NCBI GenBank assembly: GCA_036925085.1 | Contig: JAUPFP010000018.1 | Span: 2,985,885-3,049,884, forward strand | DNA from: Brachycybe producta | Lineage: Eukaryota > Arthropoda > Diplopoda > Playtdesmida > Andrognathidae | Length of the DNA: 64,000 nt | Direction of reading: 5' to 3' | Shown: piece after piece, positions 25,154 to 36,488 of the stretch | Layout of the letters: every line of letters begins with the position of its first letter | Numbering within the stretch: the stretch's first letter is position 1 | Translations under genes and position numbers: made by a program | Notes under the pieces: generated by a model | Told to the model about the DNA's origin: nothing | Database searches by the model: none | Seen by the model: only the letters and a program-made list of their open reading frames with translations

Positions 25154-25358
25154 ACAGGCAATTAGATATCGGGACAAACAGAAGTTGGCTCCGCCCTTTT
25201 TACGACGACCGGCAACTTCTAATTGGTTTGTTGTGTGGTTCGACGTTGAAAAGGGCGGAGCATGTGACGTCACACTACATAACCAACCAATTAGTAGTTG
25301 TTTTCGTCATAAAAAGGGCGGAGCCAACTTCTGTTTGTTCCGATTTCTAATTGCCTGT
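25154..25358. mobile_element. MITE-A copy 6
   Basis: This 205-bp copy has an exact 9-bp duplication TCTTAAGAG (25145-25153 and 25359-25367). The CRE palindrome TGACGTCA sits at 25265-25272 and a CCAAT box at 25287-25291. It is the best-preserved copy in the window. Confidence 0.9.
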
Positions 25359-25695
25359 TCTTAAGAGTGGGTTCTGTCTTACAGAACGCGTGCAGAAAAC
25401 TGTGCACGATTCACAACAATATTTGACTACTTGTCAGCATATACTGTATGTACAAAACGTTAAGAGTCACACACTTAGGCTTGCCACCTTTCCTCCTTTG
25501 TGGAGGACAGTCCTCCATTCGGAGGAAATGTCCTCTGGCCAGGGCCATCCTATACGAAGGCAAACATGTCCTCCCCACAATAAATTGTATAAAAACTTAA
25601 ATACGTTCATGGAGTCCTGGTCCTGGCCGGAGGACAGACCTTCCGAATAGCAGACTGTCCTCTACACGTGGCAAGCCTAGTCACACTACAGGATA

Positions 25696-26017
25696 AAACC
25701 TAGGACACACTATGCGTCAAATGCCTTCCAATGCTGGACGAATCATAAGATTGACACACAGTATGGCCGTGAGATGGATGTCGAGTGAGGGATACCGAGC
25801 GTCTAACGTTTCGACACTGGAGGGTATTGGGAAGGCATTCAGGCAGGTGTCGGTTTCCTTGCCTCGCGTCAAAGGTTTCCAATGTTTGCATGCCCCGACG
25901 TTGTATACCAATGGTAGACACATAGTCTGTGACCGGTTCATCAAGTGTCCAACTAGCAAATGTTGGAGACAAATATGGGTACAACGTTGGATACATAGCG
26001 TAGTGTGTCCTAGGCTT
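25696..26017. mobile_element. Inverted-repeat element I
   Basis: The tips ACCTAGGACACACTATGCGT and TAGCGTAGTGTGTCCTAGGC are inverse, and the whole 320 bp is palindrome-like. Long open frames on both strands here are symmetry artefacts. Confidence 0.72.
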
Positions 26018-26353
26018 AACAACAGTATTAAACTATACATTAATTTCCCTTCGCCTCTCTTGAAGTGTTAAATTTTTGGTTGACATTAGCTAACACAAGT
26101 TCACCATTTTGAAAACATGTTGATAACACGCCCACACAAATTTCTATGCGTAAACAATACGGCACATGTAGTGTTCTGGAACTCAAGTTCTTTTTAGTGG
26201 ATTTTTTTTTTAAATAACATCAGTCAAATCTTATTAAATATCATCCTGACAAACTGACTTGAAACAAATGCAACAAGAAATATTGAAGAGATTCCTATGA
26301 AAATCAAAAAAAAAAAAAAGATATCCAAAAGGCCACAGCATGTAGGAGGCCTA

Positions 26354-26737
26354 CTAGTACTGCTCCTTCCGCCGCTGACACACTTTGCAGTTTTTGATGT
26401 AGTTCTCAACGGCCTTCGTGTTGCAAAATGCATATTCGCACTGTACTTTCATTCGTGTAATCGAGCAACACGGATGACCAATATTGTCATGACATTGTCC
26501 CAAAATGGCTGCCATCTCCGACTGTCTTGCAATTGGTTTTCCAGTCGCCACGTCCAACAGAAGTTTACGACCATGTCTAAGTTCCAAGCGAAACTTGCGC
26601 CTAACTTTATGTTTAAAACTCGAAGGAATGAGAGGATCCGTTTCGCCCTTTTCCAGTTCAAAACAACGAATCATTTTCATGTAACAGTCATCACTAGGAT
26701 AAGTAACATCGTCCACACGGATATGAGGTTCCAATTG
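26354..26737 (-). CDS. Candidate alternative 3' exon: integrase-type HHCC zinc finger (copy 3)
   Basis: The exon has 127 codons, from acceptor GGTTCTCTTGTGCAG (ending 26738), phase 0, to a stop after CQRRKEQY. It carries VDDVTYPSDDCYMKMIRCFE, a basic KHKVRRKFRLE stretch, VATGKPIARQSEM and the zinc motif CHDNIGHP to NCKVCQ (HX4HX28CX2C, ligands all present). The open frame extends 15 codons above the acceptor, but that segment is the conserved intron tail shared by all four copies. An alternative view is that those upstream residues (KYVFGSLVQ) are coding too; copy 1 has a stop just above them. Confidence 0.73.
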   Translation of the reverse strand, partial: QLEPHIRVDDVTYPSDDCYMKMIRCFELEKGETDPLIPSSFKHKVRRKFRLELRHGRKLLLDVATGKPIARQSEMAAILGQCHDNIGHPCCSITRMKVQCEYAFCNTKAVENYIKNCKVCQRRKEQY

Positions 26738-27559
26738 CTGCACAAGAGAACCAAAAACGTACTTTAAAAGGCAGAACTTCAAATACGTTTATCCTAAAAT
26801 TGAATTACGTCTCGAAATTATACATGGTTCTTATGCGCTTTGCATCTTAGGGAATTAATTGTGTGCTTGAGAAACATTGCTTTATGGGATTCATAATTTT
26901 CTGGACACACTGGAATTGCTGTTGGTTTTATATTTTCTGGTTTTGACAATGCGTTATCGCATTCTGAACTTGAACTCTTGTACCTCTGCCACAGGCCATC
27001 TTATATCGAAAGAGCTCATACAAGTAGTTTAATAAGGCCGGTGACCATACACTGCCGCAAACAAAACAACATCGGGAAGTTTGAAACCACCTGGGGCCGT
27101 TTGCTTCGAGCAGAAAAGCCTGCAACAAACTGTAAAGTGGGAGCAGGCACACTGACGCGAGACAAAACGATTTGTTTGCTCCAACACAATAGTCGTGTTG
27201 TTTCGCCCAGTGGCGTAGCCAGGATTTCTTTTGGGTAGGAGGGGGGGGGGGGGGTCCAAAATGTTCTTCTTCAGAATAAAGCTAGTTGGCCCACTATGGC
27301 GCGCAGCGCCATCCAGAAGAATTTTCCATTGTATGCTTCATATGAAATCAAATAGTGTACCGTTCACTATAAGGCGACACGCTGCGACGCGCGAAACTCA
27401 CTTGCAGAACTTCCATGCCAGAAGTTTCAAGGAGAACCAATAAGAACTGTTTCCTTTCACCGTGGCGCGCCTCTTTGTTTGTGTGTTGTGGGAGGGAGGG
27501 GGAGGGGTAGACGAAAAGAACCAGAAAAGGGGAGGGGGAGAATGCGCTCACGTGACATT

Positions 27560-27760
27560 CTCACACCTCAAATTGTTAAGTGCGGTTCTATTTTTAAAAC
27601 AAATTTCAAAATCGCAAATTTCTAACTCCATTGAGTAAGCGCTCACGTAAGCAAGAAGAACATCCGTTAAAATATGCTCGTAAAAAATACCTAAAATTAA
27701 TTTTAAAAAAGCACAATTAAACCACACTGAAGCCAACACATTGGCGCACGTGCTGATTTT
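27560..27760. repeat. Partial copy of inverted repeat N
   Basis: Shares AAGTGCGGTTCTATTTTTAA, TCGCAAATTTCTAACTCC and CATTGGCGCACGTGC with the 23.3-24.1 kb and 61.5 kb repeats. Confidence 0.6.
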
Positions 27761-28238
27761 TTTCTGGCTTTTTTTTTAAATTACTTTGAAACATAAGACT
27801 ATTATTTTTCAATACGACGCAGATCGTAATTATATCTGTGTTGCAGCAACTGTTTAAAAGCTGCAAAACCACACCCGAAAAACGAAACTTGCGACCGATT
27901 TCTTGCAAAAAATATTTTGATTGTTCCCGGAAATGGTTTTTTTTTAAAAAAGAGCAACAATAAGAAATTCGAACTGTTTTTCGAAAATAAAATCGTTGAG
28001 CTGATGAATCGGAAAAGACTTTTTTTTAATAGAAATTATATTTTACGCTTGTAAAATAAACTTGTTACCGCAGTTATAAAAAGCCAAAAATAACGTTTGC
28101 AGGAAACGACAATAAAAAACCTGTAAACAAAAAGGGTTCTTTTCTAGGAAGTTTATTTTTTTGAAAATATTGCCACTAGAAAAATCAATAAAAGCTTAGC
28201 TATGGCAATATTATTATTATAACCACCCACATCAATCT

Positions 28239-28259
28239 ACTCTCTCTCTCTCTCTCTCT
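28239..28259 (+). repeat. Microsatellite (CT)n
   Basis: About ten CT units. Other dinucleotide runs: (GT)n 13327-13341, (GA)n 18997-19019, (CA)n 36853-36876, (CA)n 55849-55872 and (GT)n 61656-61674. Confidence 0.9.
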
Positions 28260-28397
28260 GGAACGCTCTGACGTGGAACCCTCTAACGTTGTGTCAGTGG
28301 TAACCGTTATACCTTTATGCCGCTAGATGGCGTTCGCAACGGCACTAATGCTCTGACGATGTGTCAGTGGTAACGATTATAATTACAACTACAATTA

Positions 28398-29585
28398 GTA
28401 CTCTGCTAGCAGCCAAATAGGCCTATGGCAGAGGGACATAAAAGTCCACAAGCAGCTTGACAATGCTTAATGCATTGTCAAGCACATGTATAAAAACAAA
28501 ATGAATATACAAATGTCAATCCCACAAAACAAAATTATTCCCATTCACCACTTCTTTCTCAGGAAGAGGGTTCCATTGTCTTTATAACTCTAGGGAAAAA
28601 AAGACCAATAATATGAATCTGTCCTAGCAAAAATCTCCCTAATTTTCTTAGAGTGGTCAGCCCTGCCCATGTATGGTGCTTTATGAATATCACTGGACTG
28701 CAGTTTAGGACAATCACCACGTGTAATTTTTCCAAACAATTTCAAACTTAATTCAGCCCTGCGATGTGCCAAACTATGCCATTGTAGCACTGACAACATC
28801 TCAGTGACACTATCTGTAAATTTGTGCCTGCCACAAACAAACCAAGCTGCCCTACGCTGAACCATTTCAACTGAATGAGTGTGAGACAGAGTGAGAATTC
28901 CATACACTGCAGCAATACCCAAGATGAGGCCAAACCAATGCTTGATAGGAAATAGTTTTAACTTATGCTGGGCAGGTGTCCAATGTCCTTTGACTAAAAC
29001 ATAGCATTTGTAGAGCTTTACCAGTAACACCATCAATGTGTTTTTTCCCAAGAACGGTCATCTGTCATTGTAACCCCCAAGTACTTATAACACTTGACAC
29101 TCTGAAGAATAATGTCATTCAAACTATAATTGAACACAATTGGATTTCTACCCCGAGTTAGCCTCATAACACTACACTTCCCCTCATTCAACTGAAGCTG
29201 TCCTGTATTACACTATCCCTCAATTGCCTTCAAGTTTAGAGCTAATGTTTCACAGTCTTGGATACCATCAACCTCTTTGTAAATTAAGAGTATCATCAGC
29301 AAATAGTCTACAGTTGCTGCCAACTGTGCTGCTGAGGTCATTAATAAATATCAGAAACAAAAAAGGACCCAGCACACTACCCTGGGGTACACCAGATTTA
29401 ATAGCCAACCACTCTGAGTGAGACCCATTTACAACTATTCTTTGTTTCCTATCACTTAAAAAAAAAGTTACCCATTTGGTTACCTGCCCCCCAACCCATA
29501 TGCTGCAACTTTTGCCAGAAGTTTTTAATGTGAAACAGTGTCAAATGCCTTACAAAAGTCAAGAAACACCATATAACCTGTCACC
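28398..29585 (-). pseudogene. LINE reverse-transcriptase 3' half, decayed (copy 1)
   Basis: Minus-strand remnants of a non-LTR reverse transcriptase in scattered frames: LDFCKAFD (about 29545-29570), SGVPQGSVLGP (about 29365-29399), the FADDT core of the YXDD motif (29291-29315), then VQRRAAWFV (about 28850) and ARTDSYYWSFFP near the C terminus (28590-28625). Frameshifts separate the parts and the 5' end is missing. Jockey/CR1-like by motif style; the clade is not settled. Confidence 0.8.
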
Positions 29586-29661
29586 ACTAGATGGTGGCAT
29601 ACATCAGTTATATAATATCTAAACATATATGATTTAGTTCAAAGGTTAACCATCCTAGGAC

Positions 29662-29857
29662 ACAGGCATCTGTAAACAGCTTCAGAATTTCTTTGGTTCC
29701 GCTCTTTTATGAGCGTCATCAATTTCTAATTGCTTTGTTACTGGATCTGACGTCATATGCCCTGCCCTTTTTATTTCTAATTGGTTGATATTTGGTCTGA
29801 CGCTCATATAAAAAGACAGAGCCAAAGAAATTCTGAAGCTGTGTGCAGATGCCTGTG
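29662..29857. mobile_element. MITE-A relative (subfamily with TTCAGAATTTC)
   Basis: The tips ACAGGCATC and GATGCCTGT flank a palindrome rich in CCGCTCTTTTATG and CCAATTAG. The flanks TCCTAGGA (left) and TCCTAGGA (right) duplicate exactly if the tips are read as CACAGGC and GCCTGTG. It lies at the decayed 5' edge of a LINE. Confidence 0.78.
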
Positions 29858-30829
29858 TCCTAGGACGGACAACATCCCCTATTCGTATTGGTTCCCCCCA
29901 TTCCAAAATCCTCGTCTTATGACGGGCATGCTTCACAATTTGAAGCATGCCCGTCATAAGTATATAAAGCTCAAAAGCACACTACATCGGATCCGAACGG
30001 AACGAAATCGAATAGGGATATTTTGATAACAAGTATTTCAATGGAGCTTGCCGCATCCGATCCACCATGGCGTTTTCAATCCGATCCGATCCGATCCATG
30101 CTACTGTGGTGGGACTCCATTGAAATGCTTGTTATTCAAATATTCCGATTCGTTCCATTTCCGATTCGAAGTATAGTGTGCTACAACTTACAAGCTTTTA
30201 CTCTTTTTAAAGTTACTTTCAACAAGTTTGAGATCCCTATTTATGATTTAATGATTAATTTTAATTAAGATCAATTCTTTAAAACAAAACGATATATTTT
30301 TTAAAAAAATGGCCAACACAAAAGGAAATCAAGGGAATTCAAAAAATTTCAGTTAATAAAAGAACAATATATCATACAGTATTATGAAAGTTTTAATTAA
30401 ATGGAGAAAAAAAACTCAGGTTTAAATATAAAGAAAAAAAAATACAATTTCTTTGATTTTAGAAAATCACAATGATTTTTATCCTTTCTTTCGCTATAGT
30501 GCCACAGTTCCTTAATACTCAAAAGCAAAACAAATCGATATTATTTGTATATCATTTTTCGCCTTTGGTGCAAAAACAGGCTGACATCCCGAATAGTCAT
30601 GCACGTACAGTATCTACATGTACATCCACTAGATCACGGGTGGCCAACTTCATTCGGACCGAGAGATGTACTTCTATTACCAATTCACGAAACGTTAGCA
30701 ATCGACCCGGTAAATCGCAATCGACGACGACGTGTTGGTCACGTTTTAGCATTACCGGTTTTTCTTTGGTAATAAATTTCGGTAATAAAGCTAAAAATTT
30801 ATATTCCACTTAAACAAAACATATTATCA

Positions 30830-31182
30830 CTAGTGGGGTAACCCGTCATAAATGACGGGAGCAAAATTCACAGGCAATTGTGCGCATGCGCGTCGTTTTT
30901 TCCTTTTTTTTTACTCCTTTCATTTCAATTTCAGTCACCCCCTCCCACTTTTCTCTCTCTCTCCCCCTTCTACACTTTCCAACCTTTTCCCCTCACTCCC
31001 TCCCACTTTTCTCTCTCTCTCTCCCCCCTTCTACACTTTCCAAAGGAAGAGTTCAAACATATAGTTGACCTTGAGAAAAAAAAACGGTTCATTTATTCAA
31101 ATTTATATAAATTCCGACGTGCTTCAATGGTTTTTGTTACTCCACACACACACACAGACCTGGGATATTATATATATAATAA
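30830..31182 (+). mobile_element. Helitron-like element copy 2, internally deleted
   Basis: Inverted relative to copy 1. The plus strand begins CTAGTGGGGTAACCCGTCAT with the same hairpin and is preceded by A. It ends in the (CA)n GACCTGGGATATTATATATA tip. It lacks the MITE-B block; the junction lies at a shared GTGC word, suggesting a microhomology deletion. The pyrimidine-rich interior yields spurious open frames. Confidence 0.7.
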
Positions 31183-31295
31183 TTTTTAAATTCATCTCTA
31201 AGACAATAATATTCCTAAAACAAATGAAATACAATATAAATTAACCCAAACCACGGTCAACAATATCCTACTATATGAAATAGTTAGTTAGCACA

Positions 31296-31500
31296 ATAGG
31301 CAATTAGAAAACGGGATGAACAGACGTTTGCCCCGACCCTTTTATGACAAACGGCAACTTCTAATTGCTTGTTGTGTTGTCTGACGTTGAAAAGGGCGGG
31401 GCATGTGACGTCAGACCACAAAACAAACCAACTAGAAGTTGCCGTTCGTCATAAAAGGGGCGGAGCAAACGTCTGTTTATTCCGTGTTCTAATTGCCTGT
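31296..31500. mobile_element. MITE-A copy 7
   Basis: This 205-bp copy is flanked by GTTAGCACA (31287-31295) and GTTAGCGCA (31501-31509), a 9-bp duplication with one mismatch. The left tip has C to T (ATAGGCAATT). Confidence 0.88.
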
Positions 31501-32428
31501 GTTAGCGCACAGTATAATCCGTAATGGAACACAAAATAAAGCATTCATTTCATCTCCCAATCTGTTCTCCCATTTTATTCACTATTTTTTAGATATACCG
31601 TTATTTTCTAGACACGAGCGGGTGGCTGCGTGTGTCAGACAGCCAAATTTTTTGAGTGGTTTTTTTCTTCGCCATCGATTGCTTACTACTACGGCTCAGA
31701 TTTTGATGCAATATCAACCGGATTATAATTATAATTAAAAAAAAAATTGTTAGAGGCTAGAACTCTAATTGACAACTGATAGTAACCAGACATCTAGCCT
31801 TTCTAACCAGCCTATTCTGATTAGAAAAAAGCATAATTGGAGTTGCTCTAATGATGATGATGATTACTTTACAATTGGCGGGCCACAAATTGAGAAACAT
31901 TCCGGTTGATATTGCATCAAAATCCGAGTCCTACTTACTACCATTGAGCCGTTCGTTATATTCTCTCCATGAATTTGCACACACAGACACAAGGCACACA
32001 AGCACAGCACAAGCGACAATATAATGTATCTTGTATGTGAAATTTTAATTTCAAAAACTCAGTGGGGTTCTTAAATATTGGTCCAAAATATCCAAAATTA
32101 ATAGAAAACTTTTTACCGAAAAAAAAAACGGGTATAACGTCAATTTACCATTAATACCGATGTAACAAAATAAGACCGGTGATACCGGTTTACCAGTAAC
32201 GATAAAACCGGTAATGAAAACCCTAGTTGGCCGTCCCTGCACTAGATTAACATGGTGCATCTATCCCTATCAATGTTCCAGCACCGACAATGAAACTAAA
32301 AACGTTTGCCCAAAATACAACAGTTCAAAAATAATTTCCACTAAAAGGCAACTCAACCAGAATTACTGCACAAGTATAATAGTAACAAATATGAAATGCC
32401 GTTTAAACATCTTGTCAATTTGTAAATA

Positions 32429-32434
32429 TTTATT
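32429..32434 (-). terminator. Putative polyadenylation signal for FLYWCH exon 3
   Basis: AATAAA on the minus strand, about 75 nt after the stop of the 32506-33003 exon. Position supports it; the motif alone does not. Confidence 0.4.
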
Positions 32435-32505
32435 CAATTTAAAAAAAAAACATGACACATTAACATACTTCAATGTAAAATTTAAAATCCATAGTGGTGT
32501 GTTGG

Positions 32506-33003
32506 CTAATTCAGTTGCATTGATGCGCTGTCTGAAATGTCGGCGTCTTCGATTGCTACATAAGAAACGGCTTCGGGACTAAACGAAGCCACGGTTTCGT
32601 GGCTAACTGCAGCCACATCTTCTTGACTAACTGTAGCCATGGCTTCTCGACTAACTGTGACCACGTCCCGTATTATTTCTTCGGATGGTGCGATACTCGT
32701 TACCGAACGAATCGTAATCTCTTCTTTAGCTTTTTTCCTTGGAGATTCAGAATTTTCTTGTGAATGGTTAACGTGAGCGCCATGTGATTCTAAATAGTGT
32801 ACTCCATCAATGACAATCGAAACTGCTTTTGCCGTACAGTTGAACATCCTCCTTTTGTCACAGGCCCAATAAAATGCGTGACATTTATCACTTGCCCTGA
32901 TTCTGTCTGACACTTTCACCATCTGGTAACCAGCAACATTTAACTTCGGTTTCCCTCTCGCTGACATGACGGTATCGCAACGTGTTAAGTTTTTTGGCAT
33001 TTT
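32506..33003 (-). CDS. mod(mdg4)-like: Candidate alternative 3' exon: FLYWCH zinc finger (copy 3) with Val/Ser/Glu repeats
   Basis: The exon has 165 codons, from acceptor TATTATTCACAG (ending 33004), phase 0, to TAG at 32508-32506. The FLYWCH domain comprises GKPKLNVAGYQMVKVSDRI, AFYWACDKRRMFNC and GVHYLESHGAHVNH. The tail is longer than in the sister exons. After AKEEITIRSVTSIAPSEEI it carries about four copies of an eight-residue repeat (pattern VSxExVAx) such as TVSQEDVAAVSHETVA, so it has expanded by repeat slippage. A minus-strand AATAAA (plus 32429-32434) lies about 75 nt past the stop. Confidence 0.8.
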   Translation of the reverse strand, partial: KMPKNLTRCDTVMSARGKPKLNVAGYQMVKVSDRIRASDKCHAFYWACDKRRMFNCTAKAVSIVIDGVHYLESHGAHVNHSQENSESPRKKAKEEITIRSVTSIAPSEEIIRDVVTVSREAMATVSQEDVAAVSHETVASFSPEAVSYVAIEDADISDSASMQLN

Positions 33004-33705
33004 CTGTGAATAATAAATTCAGAAGAGAGAAAAAAAAAATCTTAATTCAGTTGGTTACAAGTTCACACGTAAAAAAAAACCCAGAGAAGACACACCTGCG
33101 CATTCTTGCATACTGTGTAACAGAGGAATAATAAAAAAAAGAACTTCTGCGCACGTTCGTATGTCGCGTAAGACAAGGAAGGTGTCATTTTAGATGAATT
33201 GCGCGTGCCACGTATCAATCATCCGTTGTAATCATCAAACACGTATAACTCCACTGCTTAATCCAATGGTGTTACTTAACATCCTTTTTGAAGTTCGATG
33301 AAGAAAAAAAAAAACGAGCCCGGAGTGCGTGGGATTTTCTACCGGTGGGCCACAAAACGCACCAGATAAATGTAACAGTACCAATAAACACACCTGCGCA
33401 TTCCTCTTACATTATTATACCGTTACGCTACACCAGAATGCGCAGGCATGTCTCAAGAGTTAATAACAAAACACTTTTTGACATGATTATAATAAAAACA
33501 GCTTCAAAGTGTAAATATTTCCCTAACTGAAACAACTTTTATCACAGTCTAGGCAACAATTATTCTAGCAATGATGCTATATGAATAAAAAAAAATGGCG
33601 CCTGTATTTACTAAAATGCCTTCCTGACTAATTAAAAATAAACTAGTAAAAGTTAACACTTGCATCAAGACAAAAAAAATGTCAAAACCCGAGCTCTCTC
33701 GTTAC

Positions 33706-34095
33706 TTATCGTAACTGACAAACACTGCAGTTCCTTATGTAGTTCTTAACGGCAATGATGTTACAAAATGCATAAACTTCTTTCACTTTTGTCCGAGTTC
33801 CACAGATGCCGGGATGATCGTTACCGTCATGAAACCGTTTCAAAATGGTTACCATTTCAGACTGTCTCGCAATTGGTTTTCCAGTCATCACATCATATAG
33901 TATCTTTTGACCGTTTCTTATTTCCAAGCGACACTTCCTCTTTACTTTCCATTTCAAAGAACCAGGAATGTTTGGATCCGTTTTGCCTCGTTTCATTTCC
34001 AAACATCGAATCATTTTCTCGTATAAGCCGTCGGTTGGAAAGGTAACGTCGTCCACGCTCATCTGATATCCAGCACTGGGATGTGGTTCGAATTG
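33706..34095 (-). CDS. Candidate alternative 3' exon: integrase-type HHCC zinc finger (copy 2)
   Basis: The exon has 129 codons, from acceptor GGTTCTTGTGTGCAG (ending 34096), phase 0, to TAA at 33708-33706, right after NCSVCQLR. Layout: N-terminal linker (1-14), a block with VDDVTFPTDGLYEKMIRCLE (14-33), a basic stretch (48-56), GQKILYDVMTGKPIARQSEM (62-81), then the zinc motif with His89, His94, Cys123 and Cys126 (HX4HX28CX2C). The Arg codon of EKMIRC is CGA here and CGC or CGT in two sister copies, so the protein is kept while third positions drift. No start codon is conserved among copies. The FLYWCH exon 32506-33003 follows within 0.7 kb. Confidence 0.75.
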   Translation of the reverse strand, partial: QFEPHPSAGYQMSVDDVTFPTDGLYEKMIRCLEMKRGKTDPNIPGSLKWKVKRKCRLEIRNGQKILYDVMTGKPIARQSEMVTILKRFHDGNDHPGICGTRTKVKEVYAFCNIIAVKNYIRNCSVCQLR

Positions 34096-34149
34096 CTGCA
34101 CACAAGAACCGAAAACGTACTTTAAAACGCAGAATTTAGCTTTTTATAC

Positions 34150-36020
34150 ACAACAAATACATGTTTTAGTTTTTTGTTTTTTTTTGGGGGGGAAAGGGGG
34201 GGGGGGGGTTATGTTCACGCATCATGCATGTGTAGATTGTGTAGTTCGTTTCCACTTTTGTGGTACCAATGCATACTTGTCACTGCACCTTTCCGCAATT
34301 TAAGGCTAGTGTAAAACTCTTGAAACAAGAAGATCTAGTGGCTTTTGTCAAGTGAAAAACTGACCATTCTGCACATTCACTAGGCAACGTATAAGCATCA
34401 ACAACCTAATACATCTTCCTTTAGGTTTTAAACTTCTCATTATCATCATAAGACTAACGTAGCACGTACGTCGGCAATGCACGTGCTGACGGCTTATACT
34501 GTATAATACAGAGTTCAACTTTCGACAGCGCAACTTATTGGCATTACAACAATAGTATGAATAATAAATATTGTTCACTGCAACACGAGCTCTATTTATG
34601 TGATTGAGTAATTCTCCTCGACTCTAGCCAACGTAAGTGATAAACGTTAAGGCGCGCATACACGAACAACCGTCTACGGGTTCACACGTACAACCGCATT
34701 TTTTTTTAGGCTAGAGCAGTGCCGTACACCCGTGTCAAGATCAAGCGTCAATAAAAAGTGTCGCGTCTCTCTAAACGACTCTACGCTTCAGCTAGATTGC
34801 GGGTGTGAATCTGCCAACATGGACGAAGCTATTCTAGCGGCCATGGTGTTTGTGCAGTAATAAAAATAAAACATTCACAACAAAATACAGAAGTGTGGAC
34901 AAAGTGTTTTTTATTAGAAATTTTCACTGCATAAATTCTAATTTAAAATAGTTTCTTTGTTTTTTTTTTTTTTTTTTTTTTTGAATTTGCGCAAAAGTAA
35001 TTTTATTTATTTATTTATTTTTTTAAATATTTATTCAGACTTGTGTAGTTGCTGAACGTTGGTTATGATTATATGGTGGTGATGGTTATTGTGTTGCAAA
35101 TTACTACCACGGCCCACCCGCCAATAACCTTTAGGCCACTCATGCCAGAGGGCATACAACAGTCTATGTTACAGACAAAATGGGAAAACAATACACACTG
35201 GGGTGCCCGAGGGCAAGTGCGAGGCTTGTGTGTGTCGACACACTCGCAAAAAAATGCCAGCCGATTTGGAACTCGCCTAGAGCGGTCTACGACACAAAAT
35301 TGGACCTGTCCACACCATTGAGGACACTGTAACTTGGTTTAGGGACACCAGTCTATGTGTTGTGTACACAAACACAGACACTTAAGTGTACATAGACTTG
35401 ATCTAGACACAAAAAAGTGTCGTCGTGTAGACGATGCTTTACGTTGATCCTGATTGTCGGAAAGACTAACCAAACCGAAGGTGTATAACCAGCCGTTTTG
35501 CAAGGCGTCGGCTGTGGCGTCACATTTTGACGTCACTATTCCGTTATTGTCGTTATGTGCTCTGCATTAGTCGTATGAAGATAACGAGAGCCTTTATTAT
35601 CTCTGGTTGCGATCTTACGTCGACATTCAGTACGAACGGGCAATATGGAAATAGTGAAGTGAAAACGACATCACAGGAAACATATATTGCATTAAGGTAC
35701 ACGCCGTGGTGCGTTATCGTTCGTGCAAGACTTAAAAAAGACCGTAACTAAAGCCTTGTGCATATTCAATATAACAGCAGAACAGCCTACATTACGCAGG
35801 TTTACGTTTCAACTGCAAAATTATACAGTGTCTGATGAGTGAGTGATTATTGTGTGAAATTTATTTTCTAGCAGAGACACAGAGAGAGAGAGCGACTGTC
35901 ACCAATGAAATCACTTTTAAATCCAACATTTTTAATTTCATTTTTCATTATTTTCAAGTACAATGGTGATATTGTATTGTCTGAAAAGTATCATCGCAAG
36001 GCAATGATTATTTGAATTTG
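34150..36020. other. Intronic stretch between HHCC copy 2 and upstream exons
   Basis: Contains a poly-G run (34192-34208), decayed foldbacks with ACACGAACAACC and GTGTCGTC words, and a T-run at 34960-34982. No exon with a recognisable domain was found. Confidence 0.45.
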
Positions 36021-36021
36021 A

Positions 36022-36400
36022 AAAATTACTCTGCAAGCAGCCATAAAGGCCTATGGCAGAGGGACAAGAGTCCAAGTGCAGCATAGAAAATGCATTGTCA
36101 ACACCAGAAAATATAAAACCCTATTGATATAAACCCAACAACAATTTCAATATTTTTTAATGCTGCAAATATATGCATTGTCAAAACAAAACAAAATTAT
36201 GACTCCCATAAAATACGTTTTTCCTGCACAAAATCCCCAGCAAGCGAGTTCCATTGTCGAATCGCCCTCGGGACAAATGACCAGTAATAAGAATCTGTTC
36301 GTGCAAAAATCTCTCCAACTTTGTTAGAGTGGTCACCCCTACCCAAATATAATGCCCTGCAAAGTTTACTTGAAGTAGGTTTAGGGCAAGAGCCTTCTAA
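36022..36400 (-). pseudogene. LINE 3' end (copy 2, same family)
   Basis: Aligns with 28400-28720: GGCCTATGGCAGAGGGACA, the RTDSYYWSF coding segment on the minus strand, and TTGTTAGAGTGGTCACCCCT. Only the last part of the RT reading frame and the tail remain. Confidence 0.7.
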
Positions 36401-36488
36401 TTAATAGTGAAAGCTAATTATGTCTAACAGCTTAGAAGCTAAATCATTTCTGGTAGTTAATGACCTTTAGATCATCAAATATGACAAA

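Noticed and set aside
25700..26071. Opposing frames of 98-119 codons on both strands
   Set aside because: They lie in the palindromic element I; open frames on both strands follow from the symmetry.
30852..31189. Overlapping plus-strand frames rich in Ser/Phe/Pro (also 36511-36960, 46169-46363, and on the minus strand 18041-18271 and 47265-47673)
   Set aside because: They are translations of the pyrimidine-rich interior of the Helitron-like copies in differing frames, with no conserved start or family.
34800..34862. Start of another gene at CCAACATGGACGAAGCTATT
   Set aside because: The frame closes after about 13 codons and no donor or continuation is convincing.
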